64,000 nt of DNA from Demequina sp. NBRC 110051 (GTDB lineage Bacteria > Actinomycetota > Actinomycetes > Actinomycetales > Demequinaceae), in NCBI RefSeq assembly GCF_002090055.1, contig NZ_BBRH01000006.1, forward strand, positions 186,001 through 250,000. The letters run 5' to 3'. Within the stretch, counting starts at the first letter, position 1. Every line of letters starts with the position of its first letter. Position numbers and translations under genes: made by a program. The notes beneath the pieces are model-generated. The model was given only the letters and a program-made list of their open reading frames with translations, ran no database searches and had not been told where the DNA came from. This document shows, in pieces, positions 17,351-26,628 of the stretch.

Positions 17351-18352
17351 ATGACCACCGTCGCCGCCCACCCCGACCACGACAGCTGCGTCCACACGGC
17401 GCTCGAGGCTCACACCGTCGACCCTGTCCTTGCGGCGCGCGCTACCGCTGTGCTGAAGGCCGTGGCCGACCCGCTGCGGCTGAGGATGCTCGCGATGATC
17501 GCCTCGGCGCCCCAGGGTGAGGCGTGCGTGTGTGACCTTTCCGAGCTTGCGGACGTGAGCGGGCCCACGGTCTCGCACCACCTCAAGACGCTGCGCGAGG
17601 TGGGGCTCGTCGAATCCGAGCGGCGCGGCACGTGGATCTACTACCGCGTGGCGCCCGACTTCGTGCCCGCGGTGCGCGGGCTGCTCGAGACGCTGGTGCC
17701 CGCGAGTGGCGGCCATGCTGCTCCGGTCCAGGACCGCGCACTTGAGAGCGTGGACCGTGCGCTCGTGGAGGTGGTTGAGCGGCTCACCGGACTGTTCCCC
17801 GAACTCGGCGAGCGCATCGTGGAGCGCGTGGTGCACGAGTCCTACGCCGCACTCGCGCGGCGCGCCACCATCCGCCAGCACCTGGTGCCGCTCACGCGAC
17901 GGTTCGCGCACCAACGCCTCTCTGACCTGCGCAAAGCCGAGAGTGCCGACTCCACCCACCCGCCCCAGGTCCTGTTCGTGTGCGTCCAGAACGCGGGCCG
18001 CTCGCAGCTGGCCGCGGCGCTGCTGCACAAGTACGCGGGGGACGCGGTGGTGGTCCGCTCGGCGGGGTCCATGCCCGCGGCCGACGTCCACGACTCGGTG
18101 CGCGTCCGGCTCGACGCGATCGGCGGGGGAGAGGCGGCGTTCCCCAAGCCGCTGACGGACGATGCCGTGCGGGCCTCCGACGTCGTCATCACCATGGGAT
18201 GCGGCGACGTCTGCCCCATCTACCCGGGCAAGCGCTACGAGGACTGGAAGGTGGGCGACCCCGCGCTCGCCTCCTCCGCAGGCGTCGACGAGATCGTCGC
18301 GGACATCGATGCCAGGGTGCGCGCGCTGCTGGACGAGATCCTGCCCGCGTGA
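17351..18352 (+). CDS. ArsR-type repressor fused to arsenate reductase (ArsC, LMW-phosphatase type)
   Basis: A 333-aa fusion. Residues about 25-115 form an ArsR/SmtB winged helix with the metalloid motif EACVCDL and the DNA helix VSGPTVSHHLKTL. Residues about 135-197 are a helical domain often found N-terminal to mycothiol-type arsenate reductases (GLFPELGERIVERVVHESYAAL). Residues about 205-333 are a low-molecular-weight phosphatase-fold ArsC, with the P-loop-like FVCVQNAGRSQLAAAL and MGCGDVCPIYPGKRYEDWKVGDP. The protein could sense arsenite and also produce it from arsenate. No arsenite efflux gene is adjacent. An AGGAG ribosome site lies 8 nt upstream of the ATG. Confidence 0.9.
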   Translation: MTTVAAHPDHDSCVHTALEAHTVDPVLAARATAVLKAVADPLRLRMLAMIASAPQGEACVCDLSELADVSGPTVSHHLKTLREVGLVESERRGTWIYYRVAPDFVPAVRGLLETLVPASGGHAAPVQDRALESVDRALVEVVERLTGLFPELGERIVERVVHESYAALARRATIRQHLVPLTRRFAHQRLSDLRKAESADSTHPPQVLFVCVQNAGRSQLAAALLHKYAGDAVVVRSAGSMPAADVHDSVRVRLDAIGGGEAAFPKPLTDDAVRASDVVITMGCGDVCPIYPGKRYEDWKVGDPALASSAGVDEIVADIDARVRALLDEILPA

Positions 18353-18400
18353 GTCCTCGGTCCCGGGCCGTGCCAGGCGCATCGGCGCTACGCTGAAACC

Positions 18401-19144
18401 ATGACCTACACACTGATCCTGCTCCGCCACGGCGAGAGCGACTGGAACTCGAAGAACCTGTTCACCGGCTGGGTGGATGTTGAGCTCAACGAGAAGGGCT
18501 GGGGCGAGGCCGTCCGCGGTGGCGAGCTGCTCAAGGAGGAGGGGTTCCTCCCCGACGTGGTCCACACGTCGCTCCTGCGCCGCGCGATCATGACCGCGAA
18601 CCTCGCGCTTGACGCCGCCGACCGCCACTGGATCCCCGTGAAGCGCAACTGGCGCCTCAACGAGCGTCACTACGGCGACCTGCAGGGCAAGAACAAGGCC
18701 GAGACCCTCGAGCAGTTCGGCGAGGAGCAGTTCATGACGTGGCGTCGCTCGTACGACGTGCCGCCGCCGCCCATCAGCGCCGAGAACCAGTACGGCCAGG
18801 CCGGCGACCCCCGCTACGCGGGCGAGCCCGTGCCGCAGACCGAGTGCCTCAAGGACGTCCTTGAGCGCGCCCTGCCCTACTGGGAGTCGGACGTGGTGCC
18901 GGACCTCAAGGCCGGCAAGACCGTGCTCGTCGCCGCACACGGCAACTCGCTGCGCGCGATCATCAAGCACCTCGACGGCATCGCGGATGACGACATCGTC
19001 GGCGTGAACGTGCCCACCGGCATCCCGCTGGTGTACGAGCTCGACGAGGAGACCCTCAAGCCCGTCACCGCTGGTGGCCGCTACCTGGACGCCGACGCCG
19101 CCGCCGCCGCGATCCAGGCCGTCGCGAACCAGGGCAAGAAGTAA
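18401..19144 (+). CDS. gpmA: 2,3-bisphosphoglycerate-dependent phosphoglycerate mutase
   Basis: Glycolytic interconversion of 3- and 2-phosphoglycerate. The 247-aa protein has the phosphohistidine motif [42 protein letters not shown] and the second histidine in [13 protein letters not shown] -10-like TACGCT (18389-18394) lies 6 nt before the ATG, so the mRNA is likely leaderless. It is convergent with phoU; the terminator at 19193-19228 lies between. Confidence 0.96.
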   Translation: MTYTLILLRHGESDWNSKNLFTGWVDVELNEKGWGEAVRGGELLKEEGFLPDVVHTSLLRRAIMTANLALDAADRHWIPVKRNWRLNERHYGDLQGKNKAETLEQFGEEQFMTWRRSYDVPPPPISAENQYGQAGDPRYAGEPVPQTECLKDVLERALPYWESDVVPDLKAGKTVLVAAHGNSLRAIIKHLDGIADDDIVGVNVPTGIPLVYELDEETLKPVTAGGRYLDADAAAAAIQAVANQGKK

Positions 19145-19192
19145 CCTCCGGTTTCAGGACGCTCGGTCACCCTCTCATTGCGTGGCCGACAC

Positions 19193-19228
19193 CAACGGGG
19201 CCCTCGCCTTCGGGTGAGGGCCCCGTTG
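19193..19228 (+). terminator. Terminator after gpmA
   Basis: CAACGGGGCCCTC at 19193-19205 pairs with the arm ending at 19228; a CCTTCGGG tetraloop-type apex is seen. It lies about 50 bp after the gpmA stop. Confidence 0.85.
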
Positions 19229-19317
19229 CTGTGTCCGGGGCCTGCGGCGCCCCGACCCGCGGCTGACCTCGCCTCCTCACAGGAAGCGGGCGGTTGAGCC
19301 CACCACCCCAAACGCAC

Positions 19318-19349
19318 GTCAGCCCCGGACCAGCGGGCCCGGGGCTGAC
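19318..19349 (-). terminator. Terminator of phoU (minus strand)
   Basis: GTCAGCCCCGG at 19318-19328 pairs with CCGGGGCTGAC at 19339-19349 across a 10-base loop. It lies 20 bp past the phoU stop. A single arm of the TGTGAGGAGG repeat family (CCTCCTCACAGGA) is visible just before it at about 19271-19283. Confidence 0.8.
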
Positions 19350-19368
19350 GAGAAGACGGGGGAGCGGC

Positions 19369-20028
19369 TTAGAAGACCGCGCGCGAGCCCGAGTGGTCGC
19401 CCGTGACCAAGTAGACGATCTGGCGCGAGACCGCGACGGCGTGATCGCCGAAGCGCTCGAAGAAGCGCGCCAGCAGCGCGATGTCGAGCGTCTCCTGGAC
19501 CGAGCCGGTGTAGCCCTCGGCCAGCAGTGTCTTGTAGGACTCGGAGTGGAGGGCGTCGAGGGTGTCGTCGTCGGAGACGATGCCGGCGGCGGTGTTGAGG
19601 TCACGCTGCTCGAGCAGCAGCACCAACTCGTTCGCGGCCTTCTTCGCGGCTTCGGTCATTCCGGCGAAGATCTCGGCGTGACCGGCGGGAACGGCGCTGT
19701 CGGGGAACGCGCGCCTGGCGGCCTCGGCGATGTGCTGGGCCAGGTCGCCCATGCGCTCGAGCGACGCGGAGATGCGCAGCGACGAGATGATCGTGCGCAG
19801 GTCCAGGCCTACCGGCTGCTGCTGCGCGATGAGCAGCACGCAGCGCTCGTCGACAAGACGCTCGATCTCGTCGAGCTTGACGTCGTCGGCGATGACGGCC
19901 TGGGCCAGCTCCACATTCTGGGTGAGCAGTGCCTCGGAGGCTCGCGTGATCGCGGACTCGACGTGGCGGCTCATGGTGATGAGATCGCCGGCGAGGTCCG
20001 ACATCTCGGCGTTGAACAGCGTGCGCAT
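19369..20028 (-). CDS. phoU: Phosphate signalling protein PhoU
   Basis: Negative modulator that links the Pst transporter to the phosphate sensor kinase. The 219-aa all-helical protein has two PhoU repeats, each with the metal-binding E/DxxxD pattern (RISASLERMGDLAQHIAE and FFERFGDHAVAVSRQIV). A good AAGGAG site lies 7 nt before the ATG. It is divergent from senX3, and the shared intergenic region contains PHO-box-like repeats. Confidence 0.96.
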   Translation of the reverse strand: MRTLFNAEMSDLAGDLITMSRHVESAITRASEALLTQNVELAQAVIADDVKLDEIERLVDERCVLLIAQQQPVGLDLRTIISSLRISASLERMGDLAQHIAEAARRAFPDSAVPAGHAEIFAGMTEAAKKAANELVLLLEQRDLNTAAGIVSDDDTLDALHSESYKTLLAEGYTGSVQETLDIALLARFFERFGDHAVAVSRQIVYLVTGDHSGSRAVF

Positions 20029-20107
20029 GACTCTCCTTAGGGGCTGTCGTCCGCCCCCTAGTGTGTCACTGCGCCGAGCGCGCGCGAAAGGTTCTCCCAG
20101 GTGCCTC

Positions 20108-20146
20108 GGTGAACATCGGGTGACGAACGGGAAACGTTGGGTGAAC
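20108..20146 (-). promoter_or_regulatory. PHO box repeats between phoU and senX3
   Basis: Direct repeats of GGTGAAC-type units (complement of GTTCACC) start at 20108, 20119 (GGTGACG), 20130 (GGAAACG) and 20140, close to the 11-bp period of actinobacterial PHO boxes. They lie 27 bp before senX3 and 80 bp before phoU and are predicted sites for the RegX3/PhoP-type regulator encoded next door. Confidence 0.65.
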
Positions 20147-20173
20147 TCGTCATCTGCTCGTTACTGTGACCAC

Positions 20174-21286
20174 ATGACCACGGAGACATGGCTGGCCTTA
20201 GTGGCCGGCGCGCTCCTCGGTGCCGGCTTCCTCGCGTTCACCCGGTGGCGCGCCGAGCGCAAGAAGGCCCAGGCCAACACCCTCGTTCCCCACCGCACGC
20301 GTGAGGTGCTCGCGGCCCTGCACTCGGGCGCGATCCTGGTGCGGCGCGACCGTCGCGCGGCGTTCTCGAACACCCCGGCCAGCGCGCTCGGCGTCACCCG
20401 GCCCGACGGCGCCCTCCACCCCGGCGTCGCAGACCTCGCCGAGATCGCCTGGGCGGCCGATGCCGAACGCGAGGACGACATCGTCGTCAGCCGCGGCGTG
20501 CTCGGCGTGGACTCGGTGGTGCACGTGCGCGTCACCCCGCTGTCGGATGACCTCGCGCTCGCAGTCGCCAACGACGACACCGAACGCCACGCCGCCGAGC
20601 TCACCAGGCGCGAGTTCGCCGTCAACGTCTCACACGAGCTCAAGACGCCCGTGGGCGCACTATCGCTCCTGGCAGAGACCATCGAGGACAACCCCGACGA
20701 CTCCGAGATGGTGCGCAGCTTCGCGAAGAAGATTCGCAAAGAGTCGCGCCGCCTCACCAAGCTCATCCAGGAGATCATCGAGATCTCGCGCCTGCAGGGC
20801 GGCGAGTCCGTCGTAGACCACCACGAGCTGTCGCTCGCGGCCGTGATCGAGGAGGTGTGCGAGGGCGCCGAGATGCACGCGGAGTCCAAGCACGTGCACC
20901 TGGTCGCCGACATCCGCACGCGCCCCCTCGTGATGGGCGACCACGACTTGCTCGTCATGGCCGTGCGCAACCTGGTGGATAACGCGATCAGCTACTCGGA
21001 CGACTCCGCGAACGTCACCGTTTCGCTCGAGACCGAGGCCGGCGCCGCGGTCCTCAAGGTCATCGACGCGGGCATCGGCATCGAGCGCGCCGATCAGGAA
21101 CGCATCTTCGAACGCTTCTACCGGGTCGACGCCGCCCGCTCGCGCAGCACCGGCGGCACCGGCCTGGGCCTGTCCATCGTCAAGCACGTCATCCTGCAGC
21201 ACTCCGGAACCGTCGACGTGTGGTCCAAGCCGGGAGTCGGCTCGACCTTCACCATTCGCCTTACCGCCCATCAGGAGGAGCAATGA
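20174..21286 (+). CDS. senX3: Sensor histidine kinase, SenX3/PhoR-like
   Basis: Phosphate-responsive sensor kinase of 370 aa. One N-terminal membrane helix (TWLALVAGALLGAGFLAFTRW) is followed by a degenerate PAS domain (about 45-135). The HisKA domain has the phosphoacceptor in FAVNVSHELKTPVGALSLLAETI. The HATPase domain carries the N box NLVDNAISYS, DAGIGIERADQERIFERFYR and GGTGLGLSIVKHV. The short N-terminus without a large sensor domain is typical of SenX3, which reads the Pst/PhoU state. The ATG at 20174 is placed by the membrane helix. The stop overlaps the regX3 start. Confidence 0.93.
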   Translation: MTTETWLALVAGALLGAGFLAFTRWRAERKKAQANTLVPHRTREVLAALHSGAILVRRDRRAAFSNTPASALGVTRPDGALHPGVADLAEIAWAADAEREDDIVVSRGVLGVDSVVHVRVTPLSDDLALAVANDDTERHAAELTRREFAVNVSHELKTPVGALSLLAETIEDNPDDSEMVRSFAKKIRKESRRLTKLIQEIIEISRLQGGESVVDHHELSLAAVIEEVCEGAEMHAESKHVHLVADIRTRPLVMGDHDLLVMAVRNLVDNAISYSDDSANVTVSLETEAGAAVLKVIDAGIGIERADQERIFERFYRVDAARSRSTGGTGLGLSIVKHVILQHSGTVDVWSKPGVGSTFTIRLTAHQEEQ

Positions 21287-21978
21287 GCGAGGCCCGCATC
21301 CTCGTCGTCGAGGACGAAGAGTCCTACCGAGATTCACTGAAGTACCTGCTACGACGTGAAGGCTTCGAGGTCATCCTCGCCGCCGACGGCGTGCAGGGCG
21401 TCGAGGCATTCACGCGCGACGGGGCCGATGTGGTGCTGCTCGACCTCATGCTGCCGCGCATGTCCGGCACCGAGGTGTTCCGCGAGATTCGTGAGCGCTC
21501 CAACGTGCCGATCATCATGGTGACGGCCAAGGACGACCAGGTCGACAAGATCATCGGCCTCGAGCTGGGCGCCGACGATTACGTCACCAAGCCGTACTCC
21601 GCGCGCGAGCTGGTCGCCCGCATCCGCGCCGTGCTGCGCCGCCAGGGCGCCGGCGCGACCGACTTCCCCGACGAGCCCGAGCGCCTCACCGTCGCCGGCA
21701 TCACCCTCGACCCCGAGCGCCTCACCGTGGTGCGTGGCGAGGACGCCCAGTCGCTGCCGCCCAAGGAGTTCTCGCTGCTGCACCTGCTGGCCCAGAATGC
21801 CGGCCGCGTGCTGCCGCGCCAGGTCATCATCGACCGCGTCTGGGGCGCCGACTACTTCGGCGACACCAAGACCCTCGACGTCCACATCAAGCGCCTGCGC
21901 GGCCGCATCGAGGCGGACCCCTCGCACCCGCGTCTCATCCAGACCGTGCGCGGGGTGGGCTACACCTTCGAGGGGTAA
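21283..21978 (+). CDS. regX3: Response regulator, RegX3/PhoP-like
   Basis: OmpR-family response regulator of 231 aa. The receiver domain begins ILVVEDEESYRDSLKYLLRREGF, with the phospho-acceptor Asp in DVVLLDLMLPRMSG and the Lys in MVTAKDD. The C-terminal winged helix has LPPKEFSLLHLLAQNAGRVLPRQ and RIEADPSHPRLIQTVRGVGYTF. The ATG at 21283 overlaps the kinase stop (ATGA) and has an AGGAGGAG ribosome site 6 nt upstream. It likely activates pstSCAB through the PHO box at 22087. Confidence 0.95.
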   Translation: MSEARILVVEDEESYRDSLKYLLRREGFEVILAADGVQGVEAFTRDGADVVLLDLMLPRMSGTEVFREIRERSNVPIIMVTAKDDQVDKIIGLELGADDYVTKPYSARELVARIRAVLRRQGAGATDFPDEPERLTVAGITLDPERLTVVRGEDAQSLPPKEFSLLHLLAQNAGRVLPRQVIIDRVWGADYFGDTKTLDVHIKRLRGRIEADPSHPRLIQTVRGVGYTFEG

Positions 21979-21989
21979 GGGATTGACAG

Positions 21990-22041
21990 CGGCCGATGCC
22001 GTGGCGGAGTTTCGTACGAAACCCCGCCACGGCATCGGCCG
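21990..22041 (+). terminator. Terminator-like palindrome built from two 14-base repeat words
   Basis: The word GGCCGATGCCGTGG at 21991-22004 and its complement at 22027-22040 form a near-perfect hairpin of about 25 bp whose apex is TTTCGTACGAAA. It begins 12 bp after the regX3 stop, where a terminator is expected. The same word pairs up at 33155 and 47315. Confidence 0.8.
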
Positions 22042-22086
22042 TCTCTACATCACGAATCGATAACGGCGCACCTCGAGGGGTGCCTC

Positions 22087-22115
22087 GTTCACCGAACGTT
22101 CACCGGAACTTCAGT
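22087..22115 (+). promoter_or_regulatory. PHO box upstream of pstS
   Basis: GTTCACC at 22087-22093 and again at 22098-22104, then CTTCAGT at 22109-22115, an exact 11-bp period. This is the classical Streptomyces/Mycobacterium PHO box. A -10-like TACCTA follows at 22134-22139, 18 bp after the last repeat. It is predicted to be activated by RegX3 under phosphate limitation. Confidence 0.85.
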
Positions 22116-22215
22116 TAAGGCCCTTCGTGGCGTTACCTAGCGTCCCTACGTTGGACTCGTCCGGCAGGAAGCCGGAAACTCAAGCAGACTTCCCATCCAT
22201 GTGAGGAACCCCACT

Positions 22216-23373
22216 GTGAAGATCGCAATCCGTTCTGGCGCCGTGATCTCGGCCGCCGCGCTGACGTTCGCGCTCGCCGCCTGCTCGCCCTCGAACGAGG
22301 CCACCACCGAGTCCGAGGCCCCCGAGGCCACCGCGACCGCCGCCGCTGAGGGCAGCGAGACCGCCGAGGCCACCGCTGAGCTTTCCGGCAACCTGCAGGG
22401 CGCCGGCGCCTCGTCGCAGGAGTCCGGCATGGACGCCTGGCGCGCGGGCTTCCAGAACATGTACCCCGACGTGACCGTCGGCTACGACCCCGTCGGCTCC
22501 GGCGGCGGCATCGAGCAGTTCCTGTCGGGCGCCGTGCCCTTCGCGGGCTCGGATGGTCTCCTCGAGGCCGGCGAGTACGAGCAGGCCGTCGAGCGCTGCG
22601 ACGGCGACGGTGGCGCCTACCACCTGCCCATGTACATCTCGCCCGTCGCGATCATCTTCAACCTCGAGGGTGTCGGCACGCTGAACCTCGACGCCGAGAC
22701 CGTCGCGAACATCTTCGACGGCAACATCACCACCTGGAACGACGAGGCCATCGCCTCGCAGAACGAGGGCGTCGAGCTCCCCGACACCACCATCACCGTG
22801 GTCTACCGCTCGGACTCGTCCGGCACCTCGGAGAACTTCACCGACTACCTTGAGCAGGCGTCGGACGGCACCTGGCCTTACGAGGCCACCAAGGAGTTCT
22901 CGACCGCCGCCGACCAGTCGATAGGTGCCGACGGCACCTCGGCCGTCGTCGACACGGTCACCTCGACCAACGGCGCCATCGGCTACGCCGACGCCTCGCG
23001 CGCCGGTTCGCTCGGCACCGTCGCGATCAAGGTCGGCGAGGAGTACGTGCCCTTCTCGCCCGAGGCCGCCGCGAACATCGTCGCCGCGTCGCCCCTGTCG
23101 GAGGAGGCCAACGGTGAGAACGACCTCGCGTTCGCGATCGACCGCACCACGACCGACTCGTCGGCCTACCCGCTGACCCTGGTCTCGTACCACATCGTCT
23201 GCTCGCAGTACGACGACGAGACCGAGCGCGCGCTGGTCACCGAGTTCGAGAAGTACGTCGCCTCGGCCGAGGGCCAGGCCGCTGCCGCTGACGCGGCCGG
23301 CATCGCCCCGCTGACCGACGAGCTGTCCGCTCAGATCACCGAGATCCTCGACGGAATCGCGGCTGCCGCCTGA
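22216..23373 (+). CDS. pstS: Phosphate ABC transporter substrate-binding lipoprotein PstS
   Basis: Captures phosphate outside the membrane. A lipoprotein signal (VKIAIRSGAVISAAALTFALAAC) puts the lipidated Cys near residue 23, followed by an acidic Ala/Glu/Thr linker to about residue 60. The binding domain includes LQGAGASSQESGMDAW, YDPVGSGGGIEQFLSGAVPFAGSD and VVYRSDSSGTSENFTDYL, which supply phosphate-binding loops. The GTG at 22216 is preferred over a GTG at 22201 because it gives a compact signal peptide and AGGAAC lies 6-11 nt upstream. It is the first gene of pstSCAB. Confidence 0.95.
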   Translation: MKIAIRSGAVISAAALTFALAACSPSNEATTESEAPEATATAAAEGSETAEATAELSGNLQGAGASSQESGMDAWRAGFQNMYPDVTVGYDPVGSGGGIEQFLSGAVPFAGSDGLLEAGEYEQAVERCDGDGGAYHLPMYISPVAIIFNLEGVGTLNLDAETVANIFDGNITTWNDEAIASQNEGVELPDTTITVVYRSDSSGTSENFTDYLEQASDGTWPYEATKEFSTAADQSIGADGTSAVVDTVTSTNGAIGYADASRAGSLGTVAIKVGEEYVPFSPEAAANIVAASPLSEEANGENDLAFAIDRTTTDSSAYPLTLVSYHIVCSQYDDETERALVTEFEKYVASAEGQAAAADAAGIAPLTDELSAQITEILDGIAAAA

Positions 23374-23475
23374 TCCTGACAGGGCCTCACGCAGAGGTGG
23401 GCCCACCCGGATAGGGTGGGCCCACCACTGCATGTTCACCACCACCACGACGCTCACCCTGAGGGAGACCCGCGC

Positions 23476-24474
23476 GTGACACAGAGCACCTCCTCGCCTG
23501 AGGCGCCCGCCGAGAACGACTACGGCACCCACCCGGGAGCCGCCGCCAACCGCGTGTTCCGGTGGCTGTCCACCGGCGCCGGCGCCTTGATCCTCATCAC
23601 CCTCGCTGCGGTGGCGACCTTCCTCCTCGCTGAGGCGTGGCCCGCGCTCGCGATGTCCTCCGAGGAGCTCGGAGAGACCGTCTCCTTCATCAAGCCCGAA
23701 GACGGCCAGTCGCTGATGGAGATCATCGGCTATCTGATCTTCGGCACCCTGGTGATCTCGATCATCGCCCTGCTGATCGCGACCCCCGTCGCGATCGGCA
23801 TCGCGCTGTTTATCTCGCATTACGCGCCACGCCGCCTCGCGCAGGGCCTGGGCTACATGATCGACCTGCTCGCGGCCGTGCCCTCCGTGGTCTACGGCCT
23901 GTGGGGCGTCGCGGTGTTGGTGCCGTTCCTCACGCCCTTCTACCAGTTCCTCGCGGACTACCTGGGCTTCATCCCGCTGTTCGCGCCGCCGGAGTCGGGC
24001 GAGATCTTCACCGGCCGCGTGGCTATGAGCGCGGGCATCGTCCTCGCGATCATGATCCTGCCGATCATCACCGCCGTGTCGCGCGAGGTATTCCTCCAGA
24101 CCCCCACGCTGCACGAGGAGGCCGCCCTCGCCATGGGCGCCACCCGCTGGGAAATGATCAAGATGGCCGTCTTCCCGTTCGGACGCTCCGGCATGATCGG
24201 CGCGACCATGCTGGGCCTGGGCCGCGCGCTCGGCGAGACCATGGCCGTCCTGATGATCATCAGCCCCGGACTGACGTTCTCGGCCGCGATCCTCCAGCCC
24301 AACCAGCACAACACCATCGCCGCCTACATCGCGCTGCAGTTCCCCGAGGCCAACGCCATGGGTGTGAACTCGCTCATCGCGATGGGCCTGGCGCTGTTCG
24401 TGATCACGCTGCTGGTCAACATGCTCGCGCGGTGGGTCGTCTCCCGCCGCAAGGACTTCTCGGGAGCGAACTGA
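23476..24474 (+). CDS. pstC: Phosphate ABC transporter permease PstC
   Basis: Inner-membrane permease half of the Pst importer; 332 aa with about six membrane helices. The EAA loop that contacts PstB is visible as LHEEAALAMGATRWEMIKMAVFPFGRSGMIGA. The N-terminus (about 30 residues) is Ser/Pro/Glu-rich and cytosolic. The GTG at 23476 follows a GAGGGAG ribosome site, 8 nt upstream. It is coupled to pstA by a TGATG overlap. Confidence 0.95.
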   Translation: MTQSTSSPEAPAENDYGTHPGAAANRVFRWLSTGAGALILITLAAVATFLLAEAWPALAMSSEELGETVSFIKPEDGQSLMEIIGYLIFGTLVISIIALLIATPVAIGIALFISHYAPRRLAQGLGYMIDLLAAVPSVVYGLWGVAVLVPFLTPFYQFLADYLGFIPLFAPPESGEIFTGRVAMSAGIVLAIMILPIITAVSREVFLQTPTLHEEAALAMGATRWEMIKMAVFPFGRSGMIGATMLGLGRALGETMAVLMIISPGLTFSAAILQPNQHNTIAAYIALQFPEANAMGVNSLIAMGLALFVITLLVNMLARWVVSRRKDFSGAN

Positions 24475-25466
24475 TGGCCGCCACCCAGACCACCGCCGCG
24501 CCCACCCGGGACGGCGCATCGGCCTTCGGCGAGATCTCCGCGTCGCGCCGCACCAAGAACGCGATGATGACGGGCCTCATCTACGGCGCCTTCGTCATCG
24601 CCGTCATCCCCCTGATCTGGCTCATGGTCACGGTCGTCATCAACGGCATCGACCGCTTCATGATCTCGGACGCCGAGGGCCGCGACGGCGGCTTCAACCT
24701 CGAGTTCCTCAACCAGACCATGCGCGGCATCTTCGGCGGCGAGGCCCCGTACGGCGGTATTAGCCACGCCATCGTCGGCACGCTGATGATGACGCTCGCC
24801 GCGACCGTGATCTCGGTGCCCGTGGGCCTGCTGACCGCGATCTACCTGGTCGAGTACGGCAAGGGAACCCTCCAGAAGGCGATCACGTTCTTCGTGGACG
24901 TCATGACGGGTATCCCCTCCGTGGTCGCCGGTCTGTTCGCCTACGCGCTGTTCGCGATCCTCGTGGGACCGGGCACCAAGCTGGGCATCGTGGGCGCGAT
25001 CGCGCTGAGCGTGCTGATGATCCCGGTCGTGGTGCGCTCGAGCGAGGAGATGTTGCGCCTGGTGCCCAACGAGCTGCGCGAGGCCTCCTACGCACTCGGC
25101 GTGCCCAAGTGGCTCACCATCCTCAAGGTGGTGCTGCGCACCTCGATCGCCGGTATCACCACCGGTATCACGCTCGCCATCGCGCGCGTGGTCGGTGAGA
25201 CGGCGCCGCTCCTGGTCGCCGTGGGTGTCGCGGACTCCATGAACTGGAACCTCTTCGACGGCCGCATGATGAGCCTGCCGGTCTACATCATCTCGGAGTA
25301 CGAGGCCGGCGCGATCCCGTGTAGCCCCGACAACACCGCGTGTATCGCCGAGATCCCGGAGTACCGCGCCTGGGCGGCCGCGCTCGTCCTCATTCTTATC
25401 GTCATGGCGCTGAACCTCGTCGCCCGACTCATCGCCAAGTTCTTCTCCCCCAAGTCCGGCCGCTAG
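24474..25466 (+). CDS. pstA: Phosphate ABC transporter permease PstA
   Basis: Second permease subunit, 330 aa with six predicted helices. The EAA-type loop is [28 protein letters not shown], and [21 protein letters not shown] is a PstA hallmark. Between the last two helices lies a short extracellular loop with two Cys ([18 protein letters not shown]). The start codon shares a base with the pstC stop. Confidence 0.95.
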   Translation: MAATQTTAAPTRDGASAFGEISASRRTKNAMMTGLIYGAFVIAVIPLIWLMVTVVINGIDRFMISDAEGRDGGFNLEFLNQTMRGIFGGEAPYGGISHAIVGTLMMTLAATVISVPVGLLTAIYLVEYGKGTLQKAITFFVDVMTGIPSVVAGLFAYALFAILVGPGTKLGIVGAIALSVLMIPVVVRSSEEMLRLVPNELREASYALGVPKWLTILKVVLRTSIAGITTGITLAIARVVGETAPLLVAVGVADSMNWNLFDGRMMSLPVYIISEYEAGAIPCSPDNTACIAEIPEYRAWAAALVLILIVMALNLVARLIAKFFSPKSGR

Positions 25467-25486
25467 GGCCAGAACCGGAGCCAGCA

Positions 25487-26266
25487 GTGTCCAAGCGCAT
25501 CGACATCAACAACCTGAACGTCTACTACGGCGAGTTCCTCGCGGTCGAAGACGTCTCCCTGTCGATCGAACCCAAGTCCATCACCGCGTTCATCGGCCCG
25601 TCCGGTTGCGGCAAGTCGACGTTCCTTCGCACCCTCAACCGCATGCACGAGGTCATCCCCGGCGCCCGCGTCGAGGGCGAGGTGCTCATCGACGGCGTCA
25701 ACCTCTATGGCGACAACGTCGACCCCGTCACCGTGCGCCGCCACGTGGGCATGGTGTTCCAGCGTCCCAACCCGTTCCCCACGATGTCGATCGCGGAGAA
25801 CGTGCTGGCCGGCTACCGCCTGAACAACAAGCGCGTGTCGAAGTCGCAGGCCGACGACCTGGTCGAGGAGTCGCTGCGCGGCGCCAACCTGTGGAACGAG
25901 GTCAAGGACCGCCTTGACCGTCCCGGCTCGTCGCTCTCGGGTGGCCAGCAGCAGCGCCTGTGTATCGCGCGCGCGATCGCCATCAAGCCCGACGTCCTGC
26001 TGATGGACGAGCCCTGCTCCGCGCTCGACCCCATCTCGACGCTCGCCATCGAGGACCTCATGGCCGAGCTCAAGGACCAGTACACGATCGTCATCGTGAC
26101 GCACAACATGCAGCAGGCCGCTCGCGTGTCCGACCGCACCGCGTTCTTCAACATCGCCGGCACCGGCAAGCCCGGCAAGCTCATCGAGATGAACGAGACG
26201 CCCGTGATGTTCTCGACCCCGTCCGAGAAGGCCACCGAGGACTACATCTCGGGCCGCTTCGGTTGA
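25487..26266 (+). CDS. pstB: Phosphate ABC transporter ATP-binding protein PstB
   Basis: ATPase that powers Pst; 259 aa. It has Walker [21 protein letters not shown]-loop [16 protein letters not shown], signature [16 protein letters not shown], Walker [17 protein letters not shown] and the switch His in [16 protein letters not shown]. The GTG at 25487 starts the conserved [20 protein letters not shown] site (CCGGAGCC) lies 8-11 nt upstream. It is the last gene of the pst operon, with a terminator at 26284. Confidence 0.96.
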   Translation: MSKRIDINNLNVYYGEFLAVEDVSLSIEPKSITAFIGPSGCGKSTFLRTLNRMHEVIPGARVEGEVLIDGVNLYGDNVDPVTVRRHVGMVFQRPNPFPTMSIAENVLAGYRLNNKRVSKSQADDLVEESLRGANLWNEVKDRLDRPGSSLSGGQQQRLCIARAIAIKPDVLLMDEPCSALDPISTLAIEDLMAELKDQYTIVIVTHNMQQAARVSDRTAFFNIAGTGKPGKLIEMNETPVMFSTPSEKATEDYISGRFG

Positions 26267-26283
26267 TCCGTCGCAGTCGCTGA

Positions 26284-26314
26284 GGGCGTCGGTGCTGAGG
26301 CATCGGCGCCCTTT
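26284..26314 (+). terminator. Terminator of pst operon
   Basis: A 12-bp stem, GGGCGTCGGTGC at 26284-26295 with 26300-26311 (two G-T pairs), loop TGAG, followed by TTTGG. It lies 18 bp after pstB. Confidence 0.75.
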
Positions 26315-26464
26315 GGCGTTCCCGGGCCGCCGCCCCTTGGACAGTGTGAACCGGATCCGGCTGCGCCACGCCGTCTCCAGGCGGCCAACGGCGTGGTCGT
26401 CCGCGCGTGTCGACCTCCGTTCCGGTTCGTTCTGTCTGTGGTGGGGCCGGGCCCGCCCCCAGTG

Positions 26465-26560
26465 CCGTTTGGCCCACGGCTGCGACCCATGTGGCTGGTG
26501 TGACTCACGGTGATGCGCGTCAGTCACACACGTCACGCCAGTCCCAGCCGTGGGCTCAAC
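26465..26560. repeat. Dispersed 100-bp palindromic element, copy 2 (degenerate right end)
   Basis: The left end CCGTTTGGCCCACGGCTG at 26465 matches the other copies. The right end (about 26545-26560, CAGCCGTGGGCTCAAC) pairs with it but carries mismatches where the other copies read GGGCCAAACC. The interior shares GTGTGACTCACG-type segments with copies 3 and 4. The rest of the pstB-lipoprotein gap (26315-26464) shows no gene. Confidence 0.75.
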
Positions 26561-26628
26561 AGAACTGGTCGCCGATGACCGTGGCCGTGGTGGGGCTGTG
26601 TCGGACGTGGCGGGTGCCAGGATGCACG

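Noticed and set aside
22180..24519. Long open frame of 779 codons on the minus strand opposite pstS and pstC
   Set aside because: It is an artefact of GC-rich third codon positions; its translation is low-complexity Gly/Asp/Arg/Val and the plus strand carries clear pst genes. The similar long frames at 55130-58159 and 49239-51863 on the minus strand were rejected for the same reason.
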